Below are positions 50,597-62,500 of a DNA stretch of 64,000 nucleotides, piece by piece (position 1 is the first letter of the stretch; every line of letters starts with the position of its first letter). The notes beneath the pieces are model-generated. The model was not told the DNA's origin. It searched no databases and worked only from the letters and a program-made list of their open reading frames with translations. The stretch spans positions 5,381,475-5,445,474 of the forward strand of contig NC_088775.1 in assembly GCF_954871325.1 (NCBI RefSeq), given 5' to 3'. The DNA comes from Gordionus sp. m RMFG-2023 (lineage: Eukaryota > Nematomorpha > Gordioida > Chordodea > Parachordodidae). The translations under genes were made by a program, and so were the position numbers.

Positions 50597-53500
50597 CTAT
50601 TTTTTTTTATTTAAAAAAGAAAAATTCGAATCTTTTAACTTGTATAAAAGCGATTTGAACTCGTCAACATCTTCGACTTTATTTTCGTGGCTATATAATA
50701 TATTAATAATAAAAAAAAAAATTCAAAATAAATTCGGATATTTAAGTTTAAAAAAAAGCCCTGAAAAGCGATAGCTTACACACTCTCATAAACTATTATC
50801 TAATATGCCGCGGGGCTATGTTCTTGTTTGTCGGTCTTACTGAATAGATCAATCCTACTCGGAAAAGTGGCTAAGATTTTGGCAAAGACCCTGCCTTAAT
50901 TCCAGAGAACGAGCTAGAACACTGGCTGCTTCTTTTAACCGTTTTAAAGAAGTAGAAAAAACGTATTGTTTGGAAGAATCGCTTTATGAATAGGAATTAT
51001 TAAAATGTTAATTTTTTTTACATTCGCGTGTTGAGGGCCATAAGGCTGTAAGCGAGATTGTAATTGCTTCTAACCATGGAATATATCTCGTGTCCAGGAA
51101 AAATTAGACCTTCGGCGATATTAATTAGACGGCTTTGACTTTTTGAAATTAAGTGAAATGTATAAATTTTCGTTAGGTTTTTAAAAAAAAGATTGTAATA
51201 AATTTAATTTTTTTTTAAAAAAAATTTTGAGTGAACCGGTTTAGCAAAAGTTTTTTCTATTCTTTTCCACTTAAAAGGCCAATAAATATAAACAACCTAA
51301 ACTATCTTTCTAAATGTTCCCATAGTTCCCGACATGGCTCATTCGGACCTCATGTCTCGATTCGTTTATTTTTGAAACTATAGAAAAAAGCTTAGAATAA
51401 TTGCAGGCGCCCCCATGAGGGTTTATTATTTTATTTACCCTAGAGGATCTCAATTAATCTGCTCCCTTGCATTTCAATCCACGGATCCCTTATGTCCTAT
51501 TAACTTATCCTAAATATTGTTTTTATTGTCTTTTATATATTTTTTAATATAAGTTACGTGTTATTTTGTTTGTTATTAAAGTGGGACTGAAATACAATCG
51601 AGTGTTTTGTTTGAACAATCAAAAAAATCATTAAAATTCCGAAAGAGAAGAGTGTGACAAAATCACAAAAATATGGGGATAAAAATATAGAATTTTTTTT
51701 ATTATTAAATAAACAAGAGCTAATATTAAAGAAATTCTTTCAAAAAAACATAAAAAGGGCTAACTTAAATACTATTGTACTCACCTAATTTAGTTCTTAA
51801 AATTGATCAAACTTAATCTTTTTCGCTTCGACGTTTGTTTTAAATTGTATTATTTATTATAACTGCAAAATTGAGTTTTTATTGGATTATTGGAACAGGA
51901 AATCCTCAATCAAGACAAATATAAGAACTGGAATCCATCTTTTAAAATTTATAGACCGGAAAAGCTAAAAGTTACAGGGGTTGGAGGTAAATTTAGGGCT
52001 TCAATTGGGTACTCGGATATTAAATATATTTTTTTTTAAAACTTGAAATCGAAAGGATTGAGATTGGGTATTAATCGTGATTGTCTATATCGCGAATCGG
52101 TAATTTGGCTGGATAAATCTTCGTGTTGCTTCCTATCGAATTTATTATGCGTGAGTAGGATTAGGCAAGCCATTAAGCTAGGTAGTCCCGAAGGCATTAG
52201 CTCGCACAATGGTCTAAAATGATTGTATCTTAATTATATATATATTTAGTTTGTAGTTTACTATATAATGAGTGATAATAAAAATATTTTGGCACTTTAG
52301 GTTGGGCTCTGAACCGGAAAGGGTTCATATTCTAAATTCGAACTATATGTTATAAAAATAAGTGGTTATTAATTGCTAGAATCTTGAAATGTCTTTAATT
52401 TTTTTTAACTCTGGACCCGGTCCCTTTTGTTTGTCGAAGGGTTCACATTCTTGTTTCATTCAATCAAAAAAAAAATTTAAACAAAATAAACTTTATAAAA
52501 ATGGATGACACCAACATTTTAAAACAACTGAATTATATATTAATTAAAGTGCGCACAAATTGAGCGTTTTATCGTCTGCGTTGCTAGCGGCGTATAAAGG
52601 CATTTCAAATGGTATCGTACAAATTGGTCAAATTAACGCTTTGCGTTTGCACCCATTTCAAAAAAAAACGTAAAACTGGTTTGTTTTTTATGTGAAATAT
52701 TATATAAAATGTAATGAAATATAACTTACCTATATTTTAAAATGGAATATTTCGAAATTAATGAAATAAAATGGGCAGACGATAATATAATTTACAAAAA
52801 CAAATTCTTTTCTTTAGAAATCGACGATATTTATAATAAAGGCAACTTCAATTTAAACAAGGGATGCTTTGCTTTACGTTTTTTTAAAAAAAATATGGCG
52901 AAATCCCGATGTTCAATTAGATCGCATCATGATGCATTATTTAACGGTATCAAAATCACAGCTGAGATTCTTCGTAGTAATAATAATTCAAATATACGTG
53001 TCACCATATGTTTTTGAAATTTTATCGGTCATCATCATAACGCTCCATATTTATAAATTACACTTATTTATTGGATTGATTTAAATAACGCAGCCTAAAC
53101 AACGCACTGATTACACATAACGCGTTTATTATAAATGAGGACTAAATACATAGTATTTTTAATAATAAAGCTTCTAACATTTAATCAACTTAAAACATAG
53201 CAAATATTTAATTTCAATTATTAAAAAAAAATAAATAGCGAAATGATTAAATAGCACTTAAATCATATAACCAATGAATTGCATCTATTTCCTGTATAGA
53301 ACCGGTTTTCTAAAAATTTCAAAATGGGTTCTGGTTCCTTATTACCTAAATTTTGCCCGGTTCCGATGGTTTCATTTCATGTTCCAAACTCTGATTTAAC
53401 ATACGATTCATTAAAAAAAATAATACCTCTGCCAACCAGTTACTATGATTCCTTTGACTCTGTCAGTCTCTTTTCCGGGCAAGTCTTTCTGATACATCAC

Positions 53501-56500
53501 GTTAATCCAATCATAATTATTGTCCAAATGATAGCTTATGTCAGTTATTTGCACATTTTCGCCAGTGGCACCTTTATTTATTTATTTTTAAAAAAAATAA
53601 TAATATTTAAAAAGATTTTAATATTTTTTTAAATTAAATTTGCAATGTTTTTTCCGACAATGTGTTTACTTTTACAACTTTAAATCATTTTTGAGCGCCT
53701 TTTTTTTAAATTTAAAAATTTAATTTTACCGGAAATGTACCTTTCTTATTAATTTCGGACAATTTTATTGTTAACCTTTGAGTCATTTATAAGTCATCTA
53801 AAAAAAAAATATATTATAAATTATATTGGGTTTAAAAGTTCGCGGAAAAATTGTCTGAAATTCATAGGGTAAGTATTCCCATATATGGCGGAATTCATTT
53901 CCGGTAAAATCAGCTGTTTAAATTCTTAAAAACGCGCTCAAAGAAAAAATAACACGTTGGTTGCGGGGTTTGGAAATAAAAAATAACGTAATTTAGATAA
54001 GAGAAAACGAATCCCGTTTCCTACAATTTTTTTTAATGTTTATTTATATTATTGTCGTCATTAAAGGGAGATTTAAAAAAAAATTGTTTAACATCTATTT
54101 AAAAGTTTTGAATTTTATCGGATTATTATTAGATTTCCTTCAACAGTGGAGCCTAATAATAGTAGAAAAATGAACCACGTATTTTTTGTTATCATAATTT
54201 TTAGGGAAACCTTAAAGATTAAATCAAACATTGGGTCGGTATTTCCTCCATATATTATTTTCGATACAATCCTTGAAATTAAAGATTACAATTTTTTTAA
54301 TGTTTATTTTATCATTGTCATAAAGGAAGATTAAAAAAAAATCGTTTAACATCTATTTAATTCATCGTTTCCATATATTAAAAAGTTTTGATTTTTATCG
54401 GATTATCATTAGATTTCCTCCAACAATAATATTGGAAGTGGAGCCTAATAATGGTAGAAAAATGAACCACGTATTTTTTTGTTATTATAATTTTTAGGGA
54501 AACCTTAAAGATAAAATCGAACATTGGGTCGGTATTTCCTCCATATCATTATTTTCGATACAATCCTCGAACTTAAAGATTACAATTTTTTTTTGCACAT
54601 TTCTCGAATTTTCTCTCTTCTATTTTAAGTTTTATTTAAAAAGAACGTCCAAAATATTTCTTTTCTTTTTATAAATATGAAATCAGCCTTAAAATGGATA
54701 AGAAGAAAAAATTTTTAAGCCTTATGAATTTATTATAAAATTAAATCAAAGTAAAAACTCAAATTTTTTTTTTTTGCAAAATTATAACTTAAAATTTTTA
54801 TAAGGTATCATAAATTTATATTAAAATGTTGTTATTGAATCAAATATTAGTGACCTGCAGGTACACGAGCCGGGCCGTATTTTAATATTTTTAATATTCC
54901 CGGGTTGGGTGGTATAATTTAAAATCTTATATTTTAAATCGCCATTATTAGCTATAAATATTAAAAATATATATATTTTAAAAAAATCCGGAATTTGTTT
55001 TTTTAAATATTAGTTCTGATTCTGAATGACTAGTCGCAAATATAATATTATATCCAACTATAATATAATACATGAGCACGTAAAAATTCCACCTTAAAAA
55101 ATGGATTTAAAATATATTTAAAAAAAATGATTTTAATACACCTTGCTAAATAGTTTTTTTTTTCTTGATATGAATAATATCAATATATAAATTATTTCCG
55201 TATCCCGTGAAAATATATAAAAATGTTAACAGACCGATTCTGGCACACATCATATATAATCTTAACTTTGTCAACCGTCAATTTTTTTTAAAAAAAACCT
55301 AAGTTTATTGATATAAGATTAAATTAAATGAGGACAAATATTAAAAATTCTCTCTTTTTTTCGTGGTACTCTGTTTTTTTTTTAATTTAAATTTTGTTGC
55401 ACATGTTTAAAAAAAAATTATGGCAACATAAATCCAATGCTAACAAAGGTCTCTAAAACTGAGAAGAATAAACAAAAGGAACCATAATTACACGAATCAT
55501 ATAAGTATATATATAAATGTGTAACACCTTTAAATGCCGAAGCCGCCCAAATGTGTCTGAAAGTGGCAAAATTTTTATCGAATATGTGAGGAGGTATGTC
55601 CTGGAGGATATTCGGTCTGTAATTCCACATGACCAGTTCGATTTTATCGCCTAGCTTGGAACCTTTATTTCGGTAAATAAATTTAAATTAAAAATTTTAA
55701 AGAGATAATTTTTTTCTCAATTCCTGCGCTTGGCACTCATAATATGACGGTGACAAAGCGTCCATAGAAGCAAAGACCCATTAATTTAGCTAAAACTATC
55801 ACTCAAGCCCGGAGATCTTGCATATAGAATGGTAGAAGGGTTTGGGACATCTATTAACTAAATATTGAGGATCGCGTAATATTTTAGGACTAAAATATTG
55901 GGTTAACCGTTTTTGCAATAGAGCCGTTTAACAACACTAATTTTTACCCATGTCATTTTTCTTAAAAAATTCATACAATAAAATCCATATATGCTACATT
56001 AGAAAAATAAATTAATACTATTTTTCAGAGTTGTTAAAGGATCTAGATACTTGTATCCAGATGTAAAAATGTGGTATCTGTATCTAGATAGATTTTTGAT
56101 TAAAATATCGGTATCTAAATATTATTTTAGACGATGTATCTGTATCTAGATACATTTAAAAAGTATCTTTTAACAACTCTGCTATTTTTTATTTAGTGTT
56201 GCTAAATGACTCGATTTGAGGCGATTTTAACTTTTCATCCCAACTTTGGCTTCGGCAAACCACGAGTTCAGAGCAGAGATTTTAATATTTAAAAAAGAAA
56301 GAAAAATTTTTTATCGATTATCTATTCCTATCTCGAATGAAAAAAAAAATTTTTTTTAATTTTTGAGATTTTTACTCAAGACAAATTCCGCTCAATAAAA
56401 ATAAAAATTGCTTCTTAAATAGTAAACTTCACGCTTTATTAACCGATATATGTATTAACTTCCCCCCCCCCGGTTTGCCATTAGTCGGTCATTTTGGGAG

Positions 56501-59500
56501 GGGTAAAATAGTTAACTTAGCCATCCATAACATACTATAAGCTGCCGGAAACGATAGAAATTTTATAATTTCGGTACACGTGTATGCATAAAGAATCTTA
56601 CTTAGCTGTAAGGGGAACCCTAACTGTCAATAATATTTTTCTAAGACCAAAATAAAATGAGCTAAAAATCGGTGCTTCCATTCCATCCTATCTAGTATAG
56701 TTGAATAGTAATTTCAATAAAGTTAAGTAGCGTAACGATATTCAAACATAATTTCGAATCATTGGGATTAGTGTCGTCAAACAAACGGCTAGATTTGAGC
56801 CAAGAACAATATCACGCTAGTCTAAAAAAAATTGGTCCATAAGATAGCATAAAGGGTTTGGATGGATATCCATCAGTAAAATCTCTAGGCTTAGGCGCAA
56901 TATTTTTCTGGCTCAAATAGAGCCGTTTATCAACACTAATTGGGATTATATTATACGAAACTGTCAAAAAAAAATTCGATCATTTATATACGTATTAAAA
57001 CGTCGCGAGGTATGTGCCTAAACATGTCGTCCCAAATCAAAATTTTGATGTGGGGATAGGAGGCCTCCATGTACCTGACTATTTTGAGGATGTGATTCAA
57101 GAATATCTCGTCTAAGCTAATGGATAAATCTTTGAATTGACCGCCAATTTGTCGGTTATCGTCGGGATACACCAGCTTCGAACACAGCTGACATTTTCCC
57201 ATATGATAAACCTTATCAATTTTTTTTTTTTTAAAGGGCCAAATAAAAAAAAAACATATAGATATGTTAAATTTTAACTACCATCTCATAATTTAAGAGA
57301 AATAAAATTTAAGAGCCGCTGTAAAATAATCAGAATATAGGTTTGCGAAGAGTTGGAGTTTTTGCTTGCCCGCCCATTCCCACGGGTGTGAGTGAGCGGG
57401 CTTTCTAAAAAATCTTAAACATTGGGCGGATGAATTTTAAATATTTTTTTCCACGTCGAAATGAGCAGAACAGACTTCTATTTATTATCATTTTTAATTT
57501 CATGTTATTCCATATTTTATAATTCCAAGCGGAATGATAAAGATTCATTATATTTTAAATGATTATTATTTATGGTTGTATAAAATTAATTGTATTTTAA
57601 AGGATTATATAATATATATATATATATTACGAACCTGTTGTTAGCCATGTATTTTGTTTATTTTTGTGGAAAAAGAAAAATACAGTGGCAACAAAGGAAA
57701 AGGAGATTCATTATTTTATTTTTGTTGAAAAGGAAGAAAATTTTATGATTTATAAATTATTGAAAAGACAAAGAATATATATAATTAATAAAGATTCATA
57801 AATTAGAGAAGAGACAAAGAAAATATATAATTAATAAAGGTAAAAATACTTTCAATTTAAGGATACTTTCAATTTAATTTACTTTCATTTTAATTTACTT
57901 TCATTTTGATTTACGTTCATTTTAATTTACTTTCAATTTAATTTACTTTCATTTTAATTTGTGTTCATTTTAATTTACTTTCATATTAATGTACTTTCAT
58001 TTTTAATGGTGCCGTGACCAGGATTCGAAATTCAGGAATCGAAGGAAAAGAATACAAAATTAAAACAGTAGCATATTCTAAGAAGTTTCCATTGTTGCCA
58101 CTGTATTTTTCTTTTTCCACAAAAATAAACAAAATACATGGCTAACAACAGGTTCGTAATATATATATATTATAATCCTTTATAATACAATTAATTTTAT
58201 ACAACCATAAATAATAATCATTTAAAATATAATGAATCTTTATCATTCTAATACAACACCTACTTTTGCAGATCTCTAATTTCAATATCAGCAAAAAATA
58301 TCGGTACAAGCCCTAATCATCAAATGTTATTGTATCGCAATATAATAAACAATTAATCCAAACCTCATCTGCCCCGATGTGCAAGCTTTTGATCCCGGGG
58401 TGCAATTGAACTATTTGGTCGATCATTTTTTTAATGAGTTGGAATGATTCGCCCTTACTTGGGCATATCGTGTCGGAAAATTCGGGGACTTCCCTCAGAT
58501 GACTGAATTGAGGATGTTTAAGTACAAACTTTGAATAAAAATTTATAAATTAAATTAATATATTAAAAAACAATTATCATGAATATGCACCAAAATAAGT
58601 ATCATTGAGAGAATGTTGAAATATAGTAAATTAGTTTTAAAAAAAAATCAAAATTTATTTAAATGATCTTCATAGGACTTAAAAATTGGTGAAGAAAGTG
58701 TAAAATTTTTGGGATGAAGAAAGAGAATTAAATTTAAGAATACTATTTATGGAGATTACATTTTCGATTGTGTGACCTAACAATATAATGTAGGACCTGT
58801 GGATTTCCTTGCTGGATAACTTTTTTAGATGTTTGAATTAATTATATTTAAAATAATTGATGATTTTACTAATCTTGTTTATTATGAAACATAACCCAAT
58901 GGACAGATTTCAAACACAATTTTATTATAAAACGGTTGTTGGAAATAGATAGCCACATCTATAGAGAAGAGATATAAAGGCCTTAATTGATATTGGGGGG
59001 AAAAAAAGAATTAGATATAGATATTAAAAATGTGATGGGCGGAAAATTCTTACAAAAAAAATATATTTTAAGGGATGGTCAGGACTTTTGATAAAATTTC
59101 AAATGGTCAAGGCTTGACTTTTTGTAAAAATTTGTCGGGTGGGCTCGGGCGAAATTTGCAGATCTTTAATGGGTTAATTCCAGGGTTGTTAAAGTAGCAC
59201 GCTGTAGCGTTCTATTTATGTTAGTTTAGATAATTAATAGCGCGCTATTTTATTTTTATTTACCATAGTGAATATAAAACATGAAAATTTTAATTTCTTT
59301 TTAATGTTTTTCTTTATTAAATATATTTTTAATTTAATATTGAGTTTTTTTTAATGATAACATATTGAATCATTAATTTTTTTTTAATATTTTATTATTT
59401 AATTTTTGAAAGCGAAATTTAAATATTTTCCTTGGTGTAAAAAAATAATATTTAAATATATCGCGCCCACTTGCGGATAGATATATATTTTTATATATCT

Positions 59501-62500
59501 TTGAATAAAAAAATAAGCTAATATAAACATAACTATTTAAACATTCATTTTAATAAGTTTACATAAGTAATAGAAATAAAATAAATTTACACAATATATC
59601 GTATTTATTACCATATAAAGATGACAAATTATCAATGTTTAATATTAATAAATGCCAGGGAAATGAAAGTGTCATTTGAACTTATAAACAATTAGTATTC
59701 ATTTTTTTAAATTTGACTTAAGCGTTCTTACGCATCATCAGTAAATATACATTAATTTTTTTTTAAAAAATGAATGCAGAATCATGTTTAACTTTTCCTC
59801 AAGGAGATTCAGGAAATGTAAAACGTTTCTTTGGGATAACTACTTTTATCAAATATCAAATAAAAGTATTATGAATAATTTCAACACTGATTCCTTTGAA
59901 AAATAGAAAGCCATAATTAAAAAATGGGAAAAAAATCAAATTTATCATTTAAAATAACTAACACAGCCAAATGTCTTCACTAGGTGTTCTTAAAGATCTC
60001 CAATAAATTTTATGGTGAAAAAAATCAACCTATTAATCTAACCCCCCTCCTCAATTCCCTAGTTCCTGGCTAGCTCTAATGTTGTTAAACGGCTCGATAG
60101 CCAAAAATCGGCTCAAATTGAACCGTTTAACAGTATCGTAAGTATAATTTTAAGAGCTTTTAGCTGTGCTTAGCATTTAATTATTTATCAAGAAACAGTG
60201 AAATATTTTTTTAAAAAAAATTTGAAAAGTATCCTTAAAAATATAAGACTGCTGAGTTAGGTCTTATTTATTAAACGCCTTATACTTATATTTCAAATAT
60301 TATTAACGCCATTAAAAATCAGTTGTGATTTCAATAGCGTTAAAAACGCGACACTTGGACATAACGCGTTTACTATAAATGAGGTCTTTATTTAGTACAA
60401 TGAGGATTCTCTATAATAAAATGATAACATTATTTTATTTTTTTTTACAATGCTCTCGAAAATTCCCAAAAAATTTAACATTGGGTTTACTTTAAATCTA
60501 AATGTCTATTTTTTAAAAATAATCCATACCTTCTTATATTCTAGCTAATATCCCTAATTAATTATCAATTCAAATTTAAGCCTATATCTTGGTGTGGGTG
60601 GGATAGTCACATACATTGCAATGGTAAGTATCTAAAAAACTAATATAGAATTTTATGATAATTTAAATTTTTTTAGGGAGAAGTAGAGGTAATCAAACTT
60701 AATCAAATATCCAAATCGAATATATATACATTCCTCTATAAAAGGAATACCCAAAAATCAAATGACATAAAATTCCACCGAGAGAATTGTAAATAGTTGA
60801 TATTTATATCAGTTAAATACCAAGATAAATGAAAATGTCAACTTTGAGAGGTCAGCACAAGGTTCTCATGGATGACCAGCAAATTAACTTGGTACAAATT
60901 GCCTAAACCATCCAATAATAATATTTTATGAAGAAAGAGTCATTTAAATTTGCATAATTGTAAGCTTTACAAAAATTAAAACTTTCAGGCCCTGCCAATA
61001 AAAAATTTTTGGAGAATTTGTCCAAATTTGGTGGTGCTTAGTAAGTGTGATATTTAAAAATTGGGTGAAATGGGGAAGGAGTTTATGTTGCTTGATTTGA
61101 AGAGCAGATTCGGTTAAGATATGGGTAATTTAGAAAAAAAATAGTCTTTGTAAACATAATAAGCATTGTATGCAGCAAGAAGAAAGATGGAAGCAAATGG
61201 TTATATAGGTAAATGGCATTAATTGAAATATTGTATGAGTAGAATGTTGTTATATTTAGTTTTTTTAAAAAAATATTGAGTTATGATGAGTATGGGAATG
61301 ACTAAAATACGCTACCCCGGTAACTAAGAATCTGCTATACAATCAATATAATATAAGAAAATAATATGGATTCCTGTTTAACTTTTCAATAAAAAAAACA
61401 AAAAAAAACTTCTTTTATTTCTTGACTAAAATAAGAAACCCTAAATTATGGACTATTATTTTTAAAAAAAATTAATATAGAATCAAGTTTATCTATTGAA
61501 TTTAATTCAGAAAATGTAAAAATTTATTATAATTTTTTTTTTAAATTAGTGGTATTGAAAAAAACACTATATTTTTTTTGACTAAACTAAAAGATCCCTT
61601 ATTAAAAAATAAAATATAGAATCATGTATAACTCTTCAAGAGGATTCGGAAGATGTTAATATTAACTCCTTTTTTTTTAATTTTAAATATTTTTATGAAT
61701 AAACTAAGAATTCTCTATTGGAAAGGCTCATAAAAAATGAATATAGAGTGGCATATAATTTGTCAAGAGGATTCAGAAAATGTTAATATTCATATTTTAA
61801 TGATTGTGCCAATATAAAATTGGGATATTCCTTACATTTATTTATACAACCATAACAATATATATAGATCCAAATATCACATTATAATAGATGCTATGGG
61901 TGTTAGGTAGTTACCCATCACCCATTATTATATTAATCATGAATATACATATAATCATCATAAAATATATCTAATTAACAAATATACTAATTCATAATAT
62001 GCAAATAATATATGATATATTATATATTTCCATAACATCAATAATAACCATATATGTATACTTACCACATTACTAAACATATGTTTTTAAAATAGTGCTT
62101 TTCAATATCCCACTAATTTTTACATTTTCTGAATCATATTAAAGAGAAAAACTTGAATCTATTTTAATTTTTTTAAATCCATAATTAGCGAGGATTCTTA
62201 TTTTAGCCATGAAAAAAAATTTTTAAAAACACTTTCTAAATCATATTGAAGGGCTAAACAGGAATTTATATTATTTTTATATAAATTATGCTTGTTTAAT
62301 AGGTGATTCTTAGTTTCGTTATGGTATTTTACTCATATCTAAGAGTTTTATTTGTTTAAAAAGATAATAGTGATCCGTCATAATCTTATATATATAATAG
62401 TGATAACTAGGGGTTATTTTTTGCTTAAGATCTTTGTTACTAAAATCATTTATTATATCATTCATTAATTAATCTATATCAAATTTAATACATAAAACAT

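Noticed and set aside
50855-50857. TAG at 50857-50855 as the end of HEXD
   Set aside because: The exon can instead splice at GTAGG (GT at 50858-50857) in phase 2 to a further exon at 50690-50597, whose sequence resembles the family's C-terminus and is followed by AATAAA. The shorter form remains possible.
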